From: Flavobacteriales bacterium
Lineage (GTDB): Bacteria; Bacteroidota; Bacteroidia; Flavobacteriales_D; Crocinitomicaceae
Assembly (NCBI GenBank): GCA_947463385.1
Contig: CANHSL010000021.1
Coordinates: forward strand, 1 to 32,849
DNA length: 32,849 nucleotides
Direction of reading: 5' to 3'
The notes beneath the pieces are model-generated. The model did no database searches. It saw only the letters and a list, made by a program, of their open reading frames with translations, and was not told where the DNA came from. Both the position numbers and the translations under genes were made by a program. This document shows, in pieces, positions 16,001 through 24,460 of the stretch; positions within the stretch are counted from its first letter, which is position 1, and each line of letters begins with the position of its first letter.

Positions 16001-16345
16001 TGAGTTCATGCGCTCTAATACTTCAGCGCGGTACACTACATTCGCATTATCTGTATCCTCTAACTGATAGGGGTTTTTCATGGATGCAGGGAAGAACAAT
16101 GCTTTTTCATTGCTACCACAAATTCCTTGTAAGTCATTTAAGAAATAGGCTGCGGCTTCTTTATCTTCAAGGACAAATAAGTGTTTTCCGCCTTTAACAT
16201 CTGCTATTGCTGCTGCGTAAAACGCCAAGGATGAGCCAACTAAACCTTCCCATTGGAGCGCTTTTTCCCCACTACGCAATAAGTTTAGCGTTGCTGAAAT
16301 TTCCGGAGATTGCTGAACAATCGAAAGCGCCGAGCGGTTTTCCAT
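13004..16345 (-). CDS. mfd: transcription-repair coupling factor
   Basis: 1113 residues, the usual size in Bacteroidota. Mfd pushes stalled RNA polymerase off damaged DNA and recruits UvrA. The N-terminal part is the UvrB-like region without a working ATP site. A CarD-like RNA-polymerase-binding domain follows (YVTHIDHGVGMFSGL to YVGIHSLHRISKF). The RecG-like translocase has Walker A GDVGFGKTE, the DEEQ box (IIDEEQKFG), TATPIPRT and QLRGRVGRS. The C-terminal TRCF domain ends the protein. Start: the ATG at 16345 (MENRSALSI); the frame extends to a TTG at 16366, but the extra seven residues are not needed and a promoter-like element lies there. Transcribed after fbp. Confidence 0.96.
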   Translation of the reverse strand: MENRSALSIVQQSPEISATLNLLRSGEKALQWEGLVGSSLAFYAAAIADVKGGKHLFVLEDKEAAAYFLNDLQGICGSNEKALFFPASMKNPYQLEDTDNANVVYRAEVLERMNSDKKVLIVTYPEALFEKVPTQRKLVNHTMKIEVGKEYTVDFLNELLLEYGFDRVDFVYHPGQFAIRGGILDVFSFSADHPFRIEFFGDEVETIRGFDPTTQLSQANYKFFNVIPNVQSTYLLAEVSDLFSYLGSDAMCWVHNVEVFEDAISNMFDKAKTMFTKSSSTIPLTPPEDLFLDSVQLHDSLAKIPTIHWGKAINNNIKASVIFKSIAQPAFNKNFDLLRKDLTQYATEGYSLHFFSNQPRQLERLEQIFEDTGDGIPIIRNHFALHEGFILPAQKLLCYTDHQVFERYHRFQLKEGFRQASQALTLKELYNLQKGDYVTHIDHGVGMFSGLETIDVNGKPQEAVRLVYKDGDVLYVGIHSLHRISKFTGKEGAIPKVNKLGTQAWATLKNKTKKKIKELAYDLIQLYATRKAQPGFSFSPDSYLQNELEASFMYEDTQDQFKATQDVKKDMESALPMDRLVCGDVGFGKTEVAVRAAFKAVCDGKQVAVLVPTTILSMQHFRTFKERLKDFPCTVDYINRFKSAKDTSDTLQRLKEGKIDILIGTHAIVAGKVKFKDLGLMIIDEEQKFGVAVKDKLKTIRATVDTLTLTATPIPRTLQFSLMGARDLSIINTPPPNRQPVLTEIISFDEEIIRDAISYEVSRGGQVFFVNNRVSNLMEISGLLQRLCPGLRVGIGHGQMDGEKLEKVMMDFMEGNYDVLLATTIIESGIDISNANTIIINEAHQFGLSDLHQLRGRVGRSNKKGFCYLIAPRFSVLNSEARKRLEALVQFSDLGSGFNIAMKDLDIRGAGNMLGGEQSGFISEIGFEMYQKILNEALQELRETEFKTLFDERTTDNFSGFVNECVFESDFEVRLPDTYVNNVAERLSLYQALDNLKTEADLENFRKELIDRFGPIPRAGKELLFSFQLRWLAQELGMERLVVKSGKLVASFISNPQSPFYETEAFTLLLHRINAMGNGYRLVQKDDKLRLVIEPILHIKDAYEKLQALKGES

Positions 16346-16353
16346 GCGGGGCT

Positions 16354-16361
16354 CAAAGGTA
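16354..16361 (-). promoter_or_regulatory. possible internal -7 element before mfd
   Basis: On the minus strand TACCTTTG matches TAnnTTTG exactly and ends only eight bases before the ATG at 16345. If real, the transcript would have almost no leader. There is no well-placed TTG upstream, so it may be chance. Confidence 0.3.
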
Positions 16362-16387
16362 GGCAATCAAAAGAAAAAGAAAACGAA

Positions 16388-17389
16388 TTATTTCAAAAAA
16401 GACATGGCTTTTTCCACCATAAGTTTGGAACCAACGAAGTACGGCACACGCTGATGTAGTGTTGTTGGAACAATGTCCATAATTCGCGTTTTTCCGGTGC
16501 TTGCTAAGCCTCCAGCTTGTTCGGCAAGAAAGGCTAGTGGATTACATTCATATAATAAACGCAACCTGCCTTCAGGGGACGCCTCAACCGCTGGATAGAT
16601 GTAAATCCCACCTTTAATTAGATTTCTATGAAAGTCTGCCACTAAGGAACCAATATATCTTCCTGAATAGGGCATTCCTGTTTGGTTTTCTCTGCTTTGA
16701 CAATACTGAATATACTCGACCAAACCGGGGTCGCATTCATTGATGTTTCCTTCATTCATTGCATATAAACGACCATTTTCTGGCATGTGCATGGAAGGAT
16801 GTGAAAGACAATATTCGCCAATCGAAGGGTCGAGCGTAAATCCATGAACTCCTTTTCCGGTGGTATAAACCAACATGGTAGAGGAACCATAAAGCACATA
16901 CCCTGCGGCTACTTGTTCGGTACCCGGTTGAAGCATGTCATCAAGGGTTGCTGGACCTCCTACTTCGGAAACTCTTCTGTAGATAGAAAAAATGGTTCCA
17001 ATGGATACGTTGACATCAATATTACTTGAACCGTCGAGTGGGTCAAACAGCACAACATACTTACCTTGTTTTGCCGCTTCAGAATCGAAGGCAACAAAAT
17101 CATCATTTTCTTCGGACGCAATGCCGCAAATCACGCCACTTGCCGAAAAGGCTTTAATAAAGGCATCATCAGCAACAACATCTAATTTTTGCTGCGCTTC
17201 TCCCTGCACGTTTATGTTTCCTTGGGCCCCAAGAATGTGATCTGCCAAGCCCGCCATTCGGACGTCGCGGCTAATAAGTTTTGACGCCAGGGCTATGTCG
17301 TTAAGGATGGAGGATAACTCGCCTGTTGCAAAAGGAAAATCCTGCTGATTAAGCAGGATAAACTCGTTTAAGGTAATTAATTTTGACAT
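16388..17389 (-). CDS. fbp: class I fructose-1,6-bisphosphatase
   Basis: 333 residues. It hydrolyses fructose-1,6-bisphosphate to fructose-6-phosphate in gluconeogenesis, in the cytoplasm. The metal- and phosphate-binding signature [10 protein letters not shown] is at 116-125, preceded by the metal ligand segment ASEEND at about 91-96. The active-site region near the substrate ([18 protein letters not shown]) and the C-terminal [16 protein letters not shown] match class I enzymes. Length is typical. It starts five bases after the universal stress protein gene and lies 42 bases before the mfd start, in one probable operon. Allosteric regulation cannot be judged from the sequence. Confidence 0.96.
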   Translation of the reverse strand: MSKLITLNEFILLNQQDFPFATGELSSILNDIALASKLISRDVRMAGLADHILGAQGNINVQGEAQQKLDVVADDAFIKAFSASGVICGIASEENDDFVAFDSEAAKQGKYVVLFDPLDGSSNIDVNVSIGTIFSIYRRVSEVGGPATLDDMLQPGTEQVAAGYVLYGSSTMLVYTTGKGVHGFTLDPSIGEYCLSHPSMHMPENGRLYAMNEGNINECDPGLVEYIQYCQSRENQTGMPYSGRYIGSLVADFHRNLIKGGIYIYPAVEASPEGRLRLLYECNPLAFLAEQAGGLASTGKTRIMDIVPTTLHQRVPYFVGSKLMVEKAMSFLK

Positions 17390-17394
17390 CCCAA

Positions 17395-18216
17395 TTAATC
17401 AAACCAAGCGCCATAGATTTCAGTTGTTTCAACTGGATTCAAAATGAGCGTTGGAATTAATGCGTCATTGGTAATAATAGCTTGCTCATAGCTCGTAGTG
17501 AACACACCAAGTATCCCTTGACGATTTAAATTCATAATTGAAATTAAATCAGCATCAATACTTACCGAGTAACGAATTACTTCATGATCAAAATCTTTCC
17601 CTGGTAATACTGAAGAATCCATTTCTATTCCAAGTTCTTTAAAATAAGATTCCGCAAAAAGTATGTTTGTTTCTACTTGATATTTTAAATAGGAATCCGT
17701 TTCCTCCGGGGTAACAATATGCACCTTGGAAGAAAAATATCTAGCTAATTTTGCAACAATCGCTAATTTTTGTTTGGTTTCTTTGTGTAAATCCAACGGA
17801 ACTACAATATTCTTGTATCCGCCTAATTTAGGTGCTTTTTCTTGTACAATGATAAACGGTGTTGGAGAACTCGTAACCACGCGTAAGGCGTTGCTACCCA
17901 CAACGTGTTGCCAGCCGTGTGCACCGTGAGTTCCCATAAAAATCATTTCTGCTTGATGTTCTGCAGAGAATTCAGCGATACTAGTAAAAATATTACCAAT
18001 TCTAACATTATTTGTCAAGGTAATTCCCTCTACCGTATGGGCCGCTATTATTTCATCAATTTTATCCGTTGCTGAAGCTATGTCTTCTTGTTTTTCTACG
18101 ACGTGAAGAATATGAATCGTTGTGTTAATTCGTTTCGAAGTTTCAATGGCATGATTGAGTGCAACAGTAGCAACTTGAGTAAAATCATGAGGTACAATAA
18201 ATGACTTATGTTTCAT
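17395..18216 (-). CDS. two-domain universal stress protein
   Basis: 273 residues with tandem UspA domains at about 1-140 and 146-273. The start is the ATG at 18216 ([13 protein letters not shown]); the open frame runs on to a TTG at 18255 but the extension has no homology. The first domain has the nucleotide-binding pattern [16 protein letters not shown] followed by TPFIIVQE. The second has the fold ([13 protein letters not shown] at its start, LIPTLIL at its end), but the Gly-rich ATP loop is replaced by [15 protein letters not shown], so it probably binds nucleotide poorly or not at all. It is the first gene of the run with fbp, mfd and paaZ, and its promoter region is shared with the GH3 gene. 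Role: stress adaptation, otherwise unspecified. Confidence 0.9.
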   Translation of the reverse strand: MKHKSFIVPHDFTQVATVALNHAIETSKRINTTIHILHVVEKQEDIASATDKIDEIIAAHTVEGITLTNNVRIGNIFTSIAEFSAEHQAEMIFMGTHGAHGWQHVVGSNALRVVTSSPTPFIIVQEKAPKLGGYKNIVVPLDLHKETKQKLAIVAKLARYFSSKVHIVTPEETDSYLKYQVETNILFAESYFKELGIEMDSSVLPGKDFDHEVIRYSVSIDADLISIMNLNRQGILGVFTTSYEQAIITNDALIPTLILNPVETTEIYGAWFD

Positions 18217-18233
18217 AGCAGTATAATTTAGAA

Positions 18234-18241
18234 CAAAGTTA
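18234..18241 (-). promoter_or_regulatory. -7 promoter element for the usp-fbp run
   Basis: On the minus strand TAACTTTG matches TAnnTTTG exactly and ends 17 bases before the ATG at 18216. A TTG lies 11 bases further upstream, closer than the usual 17-19. Confidence 0.45.
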
Positions 18242-18242
18242 A

Positions 18243-18270
18243 TTGAAAGTAACAAGAATTAATAACTTTG
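18243..18270 (+). promoter_or_regulatory. promoter for the GH3 gene (TTG-N17-TAACTTTG)
   Basis: TTG at 18243-18245, a 17-base spacer and TAACTTTG at 18263-18270 give an exact match to the Bacteroidota vegetative promoter consensus. It directs transcription towards the ATG at 18324 with a leader of roughly 45-50 bases. The -7 element of the divergent usp promoter ends one base from this TTG, so the two promoters must compete for polymerase. Confidence 0.65.
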
Positions 18271-18323
18271 AGCCAGGTTATTTATATGATATTGGTCATG
18301 ATTAACTCAAACGCATAAGCCAT

Positions 18324-19853
18324 ATGAAAATCATTGGACGTTTAATAAAGAAGACTACGGAAATTGGATTCAAGCGAATTAATCGCAAACAACTCAGTTA
18401 CCAGCATCAGCTAAACACCCTAACCGAGTTGCTTAGCAAGGCTCAACATACAGAATTCGGGTTCTTTCATGATTTCAAAACCTTATTAAAAAGTAAGGAC
18501 GCTGTGAGTAAGTTTCAATCTCACATTCCAATTATGGACTACGAAGAGTTTCATACGAGGTGGTTACAGCATACCATATCTGGAAAAAGTGATTGCACTT
18601 GGCCTGGAAAAATTAAATACTTTGCCTTATCCTCAGGGACCACGGGTAGCCCGAGCAAACGCATTCCAGTTTCGATAGAAATGATTCGGTCTTTTCAACG
18701 GAGCAGTATTCGTCAATACGCCATTTTACATGCGCTGGATTTGAATGAGGAATTTTTCAGTGCCTCTGGACTTGCAGTAGGAGGTTCGAGTAAGTTAAAG
18801 AAAATTGGGAATCGCTACGAAGGTGACCTCAGCGGGATATTAAAAAAACACACGTCCATTTTTGTAAAACCGATAACCAAACCAAGCAATTCAATCTCCG
18901 CAATTCCTGACTGGAACGATAAGCTCAATGCCATGGTAGAAAAGGCGCCGCAATGGAATATTGGCATTGTTGCTGGTATTCCGAGTTGGTGTATCATGCT
19001 CATGGAACGTATTATTGAACGCTATAAGCTAGAAACCATTCATGACATTTGGCCAAACTTTAGGGTATATGTGCACGGGGGTGTTTACATGGATCCCTAT
19101 GTGGGTCGTCTAGAAAAAATATGTAGCAAGGAGGTGTACTTACTTGATACCTATTTAGCCAGTGAAGGGTATTTTGCATTCCAAACATCCCCCAACGAAA
19201 AGGGGATGAAGCTGTTGCTGAACAATGGAATCTTTTTTGAATTTATTCCCTTCGATTCAAGATTTTTTAATGAAGAAGGGGAGTTAATATCGAACTATAA
19301 AGCGCTTACCGTAAGCGAGGTAAAGGAAGGCGTGGATTATGCCTTAGTGATAACAACAAATGCAGGCCTTTGGCGCTATTTAATCGGAGATTTAGTGCGG
19401 TTTATTGATGTCCGGGAACACCGTCTTATTATTTCCGGCCGAATCAAACAATTCCTTAGCTTATGTGGTGAACACCTTTCCTTAGATAATATAAATCAAG
19501 CATTGACGCGATTAAATACACCGAATCGCTTAATTGAACCTGAATTTACCATTTTCGTTGACAAAGAACAACAGCTTCATCATTGGTTTGTAGAATTGGT
19601 TGATGACAACGAGGATCGTGGGGAATTAATAAAGAAGATTGATCGGGAATTATCACTACTCAATGATGATTATTATTCTGCAAGGAAATATAACCTGAAG
19701 GACCCCATCCTTACATGCATACCCAAGGGAACCATTTATGCATATATGAAGTCTCTTGAAAAGTTAGGCGCACAAAACAAAATGCCACGTGTACTTAATG
19801 ACGCACAAGCAACGCGTTGGTTTGATTTTCTTTCGGAAAACGGTATTGGTTAG
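18324..19853 (+). CDS. GH3-family acyl-adenylating (amido synthetase-like) protein
   Basis: 509 residues, full family length. GH3 proteins adenylate a carboxylic acid and, in plants, join it to an amino acid; the bacterial members, common in Bacteroidota, have no settled substrate. Motif 1, the phosphate loop, is SSGTTGSPSKR at about 103-113. Motif 2 is in TYLASEGYFAFQ. Motif 3 is in LWRYLIGDLVRF, followed by the hinge region SGRIKQFLSLCGEHLS. The C-terminal domain includes FTIFVDKEQQLHHWFVELV. All adenylation motifs look intact, so an active enzyme is likely. It is transcribed alone from a strong promoter-like element. Its TAG stop shares four bases (TTAG) with the stop of the convergent PorP/SprF gene. 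Confidence 0.88.
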   Translation: MKIIGRLIKKTTEIGFKRINRKQLSYQHQLNTLTELLSKAQHTEFGFFHDFKTLLKSKDAVSKFQSHIPIMDYEEFHTRWLQHTISGKSDCTWPGKIKYFALSSGTTGSPSKRIPVSIEMIRSFQRSSIRQYAILHALDLNEEFFSASGLAVGGSSKLKKIGNRYEGDLSGILKKHTSIFVKPITKPSNSISAIPDWNDKLNAMVEKAPQWNIGIVAGIPSWCIMLMERIIERYKLETIHDIWPNFRVYVHGGVYMDPYVGRLEKICSKEVYLLDTYLASEGYFAFQTSPNEKGMKLLLNNGIFFEFIPFDSRFFNEEGELISNYKALTVSEVKEGVDYALVITTNAGLWRYLIGDLVRFIDVREHRLIISGRIKQFLSLCGEHLSLDNINQALTRLNTPNRLIEPEFTIFVDKEQQLHHWFVELVDDNEDRGELIKKIDRELSLLNDDYYSARKYNLKDPILTCIPKGTIYAYMKSLEKLGAQNKMPRVLNDAQATRWFDFLSENGIG

Positions 19854-20881
19854 CGTATCTTTGATCGCTTAAATAACGAAGACTTAGTAAACGAATAGGA
19901 TAATGAAAATTCAATTGAACTGCGATACGCCCTGCTAATCTTTGCCAATTCAAGGTCGTAGTTCATTCCCAATTGGAACCCTCCTAAATCAACAATAAAT
20001 ACCGGGGAGAGGGTGCCTGTGGAACTCATATATAATCCGGCACTGAAAAACGTGTCGTTTTTAAACCGTGTAATCGAAGCACTCTGTTTTAAAAATGCTT
20101 TGAAGAGCATTCCGTAGCGGCCAACATAATGTTTTCCTTGCAACATTTGGATGGTTTTAAACTCGAGCGCCAACCCATAGCCAATATTGAATTCAGTTTC
20201 CAAATGCCCACCAACTTTAACCTGAAGCCGATCATAGGTAATTTCATTATATCTTAATTTCGGTCGAGATACATGTTGTGCAAATACCCCAACATTTACA
20301 TAACGCTGTTGCATCTGTGCCACTCGGTTGCCTTTGGTTGAAAAGGTATAAGACACCCCTGCCCCTGCATCAATGTAGCTAAATCTAGCGATTTGATTAG
20401 GTTCATTCGTGGGGATATTCGGATCGAAGGTACTTCCATTCCATTGGGAATAAAACAACAAGTTCGAAAGGTCTCCACTTCGATTGCTTACCGATGTTTG
20501 AATACCCGCTGAAAACTTTGACCGTTTCGATGTTACTAAATGACCACTCAGGGATGCGCCAATGGCATTGCTTCCAAAGCGAGAATCACCTCCAACATCA
20601 CGGTTAAAATGGAGTCCCATTCCAGCGTAGGATTTATTGTCAACGTTGTTTTTTCCGAATGTAAATTCAGCCGTGGCTAAAGAAGTCATAAACCGTGTTC
20701 CTGCCCCAACCCATTGATTTCGATTTTGCATTGAAAATCGCTCGAAGCCATCAAAGTTACCGGCTGCCGAAGGATTCAACAAGAGCATCGCGCGATCGTA
20801 CTGGGTGAAATGATAATCTTGCGCCGTTACCTTTTGGGCAAAGAGCGCAATAATTACGATGAACCTACTAAGCTTGTGCAT
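19850..20881 (-). CDS. PorP/SprF family type IX secretion outer-membrane protein
   Basis: 343 residues. Signal peptide ends KVTAQ at about residue 20; the mature start DYHFTQYDRAMLLLNPSAAG is the hallmark opening of the PorP/SprF family. Many amphipathic strands follow (for example SYAGMGLHFNRDVGG, FSAGIQTSVSNRSG, NVGVFAQHVSRP, MLFKAFLKQ). The family forms outer-membrane barrels linked to the T9SS; SprF of Flavobacterium johnsoniae is needed for secretion of its neighbour SprB, which carries a type B tail. The gene starts one base after the stop of the CotH gene, whose product also carries a type B tail, so this is its likely dedicated partner. The stop overlaps that of the GH3 gene. Confidence 0.93.
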   Translation of the reverse strand: MHKLSRFIVIIALFAQKVTAQDYHFTQYDRAMLLLNPSAAGNFDGFERFSMQNRNQWVGAGTRFMTSLATAEFTFGKNNVDNKSYAGMGLHFNRDVGGDSRFGSNAIGASLSGHLVTSKRSKFSAGIQTSVSNRSGDLSNLLFYSQWNGSTFDPNIPTNEPNQIARFSYIDAGAGVSYTFSTKGNRVAQMQQRYVNVGVFAQHVSRPKLRYNEITYDRLQVKVGGHLETEFNIGYGLALEFKTIQMLQGKHYVGRYGMLFKAFLKQSASITRFKNDTFFSAGLYMSSTGTLSPVFIVDLGGFQLGMNYDLELAKISRAYRSSIEFSLSYSFTKSSLFKRSKIR

Positions 20882-20882
20882 C

Positions 20883-23800
20883 TTAACGAATTAACGTGAT
20901 GTTTCCGGAAAACACTTTTTTCTCCCCAGTAACAAAAAGCACATCAGCCATATATGCATAAACTCCCGTATTACATGGTAGGCCCTTATAAGTACCATCC
21001 CATTTCAATGTTTTACTTGAGGATTCGAACATCACATTACCCCATCGGTCATAGACATAAAACACGAATTCTTTGATGTCTTTACCTACGATTATTGAAT
21101 ACTGTTCATTTAAATTATCTCCAATTCCATCAGGAGAAAATGCCGTCGGGAAATGTATACCCACCGAACAATCAGGCGAACTGTCATCCGGATCGCAAGG
21201 ATCCAACGGATTACTTGCCATACTAACTTCTTGTCCATCCGTATATCCGTCTCCATCCGTATCAGGATTCGCAGGGTTTGTTCCTAAAACCACCTCTTGC
21301 GCATCCGTTAATCCGTCTCCATCGGTATCAATTTGACATCCGGGTAAGGTGTCATCGGGATCACATGGATTCAATGGATCTGAACCTCCGGAAACTTCGG
21401 CTCCATCGGTTAAGCCATCGCCATCCGTATCCGGATTGGTAGGACTTGTTCCAGCGCTTGTTTCTTCTGTATTCGTTAGTCCATCATTGTCTTGGTCACA
21501 CGGACCTGCATTCGGATTTGGGATGCACGGATTATTATTATCTGGATCCGCTTCGTTCATTACCCCATCACCATCAGCGTCCTGACTAGAGGATTCCAAG
21601 GCATCAATAATACCATCGCCGTCGGTGTCAGTTGGTGAGGCTGGGTTTCCGATTTCAATGCAATCGTTTTCGCCGTCGCCATCCGTATCAGCAACCGAAG
21701 GATCTGTTCCCGCAAGCAGCTCATCTACGTTTAAACAACCATCCCCATCAATATCTGGAACATCGGGCACAAACACGGCAACGATGGTGTTTGGGCCAGT
21801 AAGATTTATAAAATTATTAGGAACACTCGTAGCAAGTCCCATGGCTCCGGATGTATGAGTCCAATGACTAAATACCCAACCAGCATTGGCATTGGCTTCT
21901 AAATTAGTTTGTATTCCTCCAAAATATGAGGTCGACCATGGATACTGTGGAGGATTGATAGAATTCACTTGAAGTGTCCCTGCTCCTGCCGGGGAAACAT
22001 CAAAGGTTACGGGATAAGGTCCGCTTAACTGATAACAATCGATAAGCCCTTGCTCGAGCGCAACGCAGCGCTGATTAATAAAATTTCTTAATTGAGTTAC
22101 CCTGCTTTGCCACCCAATATATGTCCCTCCCCACTTTGCACATTGTGCTGTCATTTCAGGGTCAATTTCATTGACCATACTATCCAACAAGGTGATCATG
22201 CTTGCGCAACTGAAGGAAGTATTAATCAAATCCGCATATCGTGTGATATAATATTGTTCAACCACAGGGTTTTCATTAATCAATTTATCCAAAATATCTG
22301 TGTGTCCTTGTCCGCCTGGATTCGGTAAATTTTCTGCATTACACGGGTCTGCGTTTGCACTTGCATCTGGAATCCCGGTATAGTTGATGTAATGCCCAAA
22401 GGTGGCATCCATATCCCATAGGGCATAGCGCCATTTTCTTTTATCTGCAGAAGTGTCAAGTCCACGCCACCACGAAGTATTCCAATTCAACCAATCTTGG
22501 TTCACCGTATAGGAATTTATCATAAAATAATCTGCAAGGGATTTCCAATTCAGTAAGGAATCAACATAATTGAAATTGGCTGGGTTACCCATGTTATTAT
22601 TTAAAATAAAGGAGGTGAGTGAATTCCAACTTGGTTGAGCATTCGGAGAACCATATTCTTGCCAGGTGCCTCCCCATGTTTTCAAGAAATACAAATTATA
22701 TTTATTCTGGTCGTAATAATACTCTGTATAATCGTGGTCATCTACTTTTTCGCGAATTTCATATACACCCCAATAATTCCCATTCAAATAAACGACAGCC
22801 GGACGCCATGTGCGTTCATCTAATTTCATGTCAGCGCGAATGGATAAGGTGTGAATGAACGCATCACGAATGTGTGCACCATTTTCAAAGGGATAATTAT
22901 CACTTGCACCCGGCTTCAACATGACTCGTTGAAACTTATCCCGGGATTTTTCTGGGAAAATCTGATGATTTAGGTCGCCATTATAGCCGTATTGATCTCG
23001 ACAGATATAATCGAATCCGCGTTGGTTATAGGCCCATGAATCGTTTCCGTGCTTATTGAAATCTCCTTGTCCTTCATCGATAAAAGCCCCGTTATCTTCA
23101 AAAAGCTCAAACGAACCTATACGATTTGGCGGATTTTGACTTCCCGTTTGGAGCATTTGTTGAACTCCTTGACTACAAACAGAAACAACGGGGACCGTAT
23201 GTGTAACATTAATAAAGTAGGTGTTTGTTTCTGTAAATGACGGAAGATTTGTACTAAAAGCTGTGGCTCGAAGTACTTTGGTTGTTGTTATAGTAATTGG
23301 TGCAGCATATAGGGGTGAGGCAGCGGTTGGGTCCGTACCATCTAAGGTGTAACGGATGCTTGCACTTGGATCGGCGCACGTAATGCTAACGGTTTGACTC
23401 GCTGGATAAAAACCGGGTGCCAAACTGAATACTGGTTTAGGTGTGTAAAACGGGATTGGGTTGGTGTTGGCTGCATTAGGGGTTGGCGTAGTGAACAGCG
23501 AAAAGGTTGCTGCGCCATTGCTTGTTCTACCGATGGAATGATCAGATTTGGTGAGGTGTTTAATTTTAAAGGAATCAACGACAACAAACGAAGGATTGGT
23601 TAAAATAATCCAATCTCCTTCAGTTTGGGACAGATTAAAATTTGGATGGTATTCATTGCCATTAACCGTATTTCTTTTTGTACAGAACACCATTTTATAT
23701 CCATTGGCTGCAATTGTTCCACTTGGAATTGGCCACTTCGTCAGGTTTGTAGGTTTATCTGAGAGAAACCATCCCGTTAAATTAATGGCGCTTCCTGTGG

Positions 23801-23951
23801 TATTAAGCAATTCAATCCAATCCTCTTTTTCACCATAGGCATCATTTATACCACTAATATTAGAGCATGAATACTCATTGATTATTACCTGAGATGAAAC
23901 AGGAAGAACCATTGACAATAAAAGCAAAACAAGGAAATAAGCTCTCATCAT
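20883..23951 (-). CDS. cell-surface CotH-domain protein with lamin-tail, TSP3 repeats and type B T9SS tail
   Basis: 1022 residues. Parts in order: signal peptide ending PVSSQ; lamin-tail domain (about 22-135, INEYSCSN to LTNPSF); chitobiase/hexosaminidase C-terminal-like domain (about 170-245, IRYTLDGTDPT); CotH kinase-like domain (about 255-600) with the conserved block ALWDMDATFGH, Asp513 and Asp515; a repeat-like module (VTFDVSPAGAGTLQV to IVAVFVPD); calcium-binding thrombospondin type 3 repeats (about 732-927, DTDGDGLTD units); and a gliding-motility-associated C-terminal domain (FPTAFSPDGIGDNLN to FSGNITLIR) that acts as a type B T9SS signal. CotH of Bacillus spores is an atypical protein kinase; activity here is not proven. 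The adjacent PorP/SprF gene supports T9SS export. Confidence 0.92.
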   Translation of the reverse strand: MMRAYFLVLLLLSMVLPVSSQVIINEYSCSNISGINDAYGEKEDWIELLNTTGSAINLTGWFLSDKPTNLTKWPIPSGTIAANGYKMVFCTKRNTVNGNEYHPNFNLSQTEGDWIILTNPSFVVVDSFKIKHLTKSDHSIGRTSNGAATFSLFTTPTPNAANTNPIPFYTPKPVFSLAPGFYPASQTVSITCADPSASIRYTLDGTDPTAASPLYAAPITITTTKVLRATAFSTNLPSFTETNTYFINVTHTVPVVSVCSQGVQQMLQTGSQNPPNRIGSFELFEDNGAFIDEGQGDFNKHGNDSWAYNQRGFDYICRDQYGYNGDLNHQIFPEKSRDKFQRVMLKPGASDNYPFENGAHIRDAFIHTLSIRADMKLDERTWRPAVVYLNGNYWGVYEIREKVDDHDYTEYYYDQNKYNLYFLKTWGGTWQEYGSPNAQPSWNSLTSFILNNNMGNPANFNYVDSLLNWKSLADYFMINSYTVNQDWLNWNTSWWRGLDTSADKRKWRYALWDMDATFGHYINYTGIPDASANADPCNAENLPNPGGQGHTDILDKLINENPVVEQYYITRYADLINTSFSCASMITLLDSMVNEIDPEMTAQCAKWGGTYIGWQSRVTQLRNFINQRCVALEQGLIDCYQLSGPYPVTFDVSPAGAGTLQVNSINPPQYPWSTSYFGGIQTNLEANANAGWVFSHWTHTSGAMGLATSVPNNFINLTGPNTIVAVFVPDVPDIDGDGCLNVDELLAGTDPSVADTDGDGENDCIEIGNPASPTDTDGDGIIDALESSSQDADGDGVMNEADPDNNNPCIPNPNAGPCDQDNDGLTNTEETSAGTSPTNPDTDGDGLTDGAEVSGGSDPLNPCDPDDTLPGCQIDTDGDGLTDAQEVVLGTNPANPDTDGDGYTDGQEVSMASNPLDPCDPDDSSPDCSVGIHFPTAFSPDGIGDNLNEQYSIIVGKDIKEFVFYVYDRWGNVMFESSSKTLKWDGTYKGLPCNTGVYAYMADVLFVTGEKKVFSGNITLIR
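21168..21757 (-). repeat. coding repeats: calcium-binding TSP3 units
   Basis: Several units with the core D-x-D-G-D-G-(L/x)-(T/x)-(D/x)-x-x-E are encoded here, with Gly/Thr-Asn-Pro spacers and CDPDD inserts. The DNA is repetitive because of the protein repeat. Asp-rich units of this kind bind calcium and form a stiff rod holding the CotH domain away from the sorting tail. Confidence 0.8.
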
Positions 23952-24017
23952 AATGTATTATTAATGCGCAAGTTACGTCAAAATAAAGAATAAGATGCGT
24001 TAAGGAGTAAAAAACAA

Positions 24018-24025
24018 TATCTTTG
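24018..24025 (+). promoter_or_regulatory. -7 promoter element (TAnnTTTG)
   Basis: TATCTTTG matches the Bacteroidota -7 consensus exactly, 27 bases before the ATG at 24053. TTA at 24000-24002 with a 15-base spacer is a poor -33 candidate. It would drive the lipoprotein and the DUF2490-like gene. Confidence 0.5.
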
Positions 24026-24052
24026 TGAAGACACAAATATTAAATTAATGTT

Positions 24053-24460
24053 ATGTATAGATTATTGTTTCTCGCTGTTTTAAGCACATTAGTTATTTCA
24101 TTTCTTGGGTGTTCAAAAGCGCCTGGTATCGGCGGGAAAGCCAGTATTAAAGGTAAATTAACGGGGAGGTTTTATTCAGATATGCAGCTCACCATGTTAA
24201 CAGGCTTAGCTGCCCTAGGAGACGAAAATGTTTATATTATTTATGGGAATGAGCAAACCTTCTATAACGACGACATCAGCACCAGTTATGACGGAAGTTT
24301 TGAATTTAATTATTTACGTCCGGGTAAGTATGTAGTTTTCATGTATGAAAATTGTTATCCGTGTTCTGCATTGCAACAAGAAAAATTATTTGAGGTAGAA
24401 ATAACGGAAAAAAATCAAGTCGTTGACCTTGGTGAAATCATCTTAAATAAAGAGCAATAA
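24053..24460 (+). CDS. small lipoprotein of unknown function
   Basis: 135 residues. A lipoprotein signal is clear: basic/hydrophobic start, then LVISFLGCSKAP with Cys20 as the lipidation site. The mature part begins APGIGGKASIKGKLTGRFYSD and includes NVYIIYGNEQTFYNDD, SYDGSFEFNYLRPGKYVVFMYENC and FEVEITEKNQVVDLGEI. The GSFEFNYLRPGKYVV segment is typical of carboxypeptidase-regulatory / SpaA-like beta-sandwich domains. Two further cysteines are in CYPC, a CxxC spacing. The stop is directly followed by the GTG of the next gene, so a lipoprotein and an outer-membrane barrel are co-translated. Function unknown. Confidence 0.8.
   Translation: MYRLLFLAVLSTLVISFLGCSKAPGIGGKASIKGKLTGRFYSDMQLTMLTGLAALGDENVYIIYGNEQTFYNDDISTSYDGSFEFNYLRPGKYVVFMYENCYPCSALQQEKLFEVEITEKNQVVDLGEIILNKEQ

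Noticed and set aside
16346-16366. TTG start for mfd giving seven extra residues
   Set aside because: The ATG at 16345 is adequate, and the extension coincides with an exact TACCTTTG promoter-like element.
21168-21757. Regular short DNA repeats that could look like a CRISPR or satellite
   Set aside because: The repetition follows the D-x-D-G-D-G protein units of the TSP3 region in frame; there are no unique spacers of constant length.
23548-23838. 96-residue plus-strand frame
   Set aside because: It is antisense to the lamin-tail region of the CotH protein and has no supporting feature.
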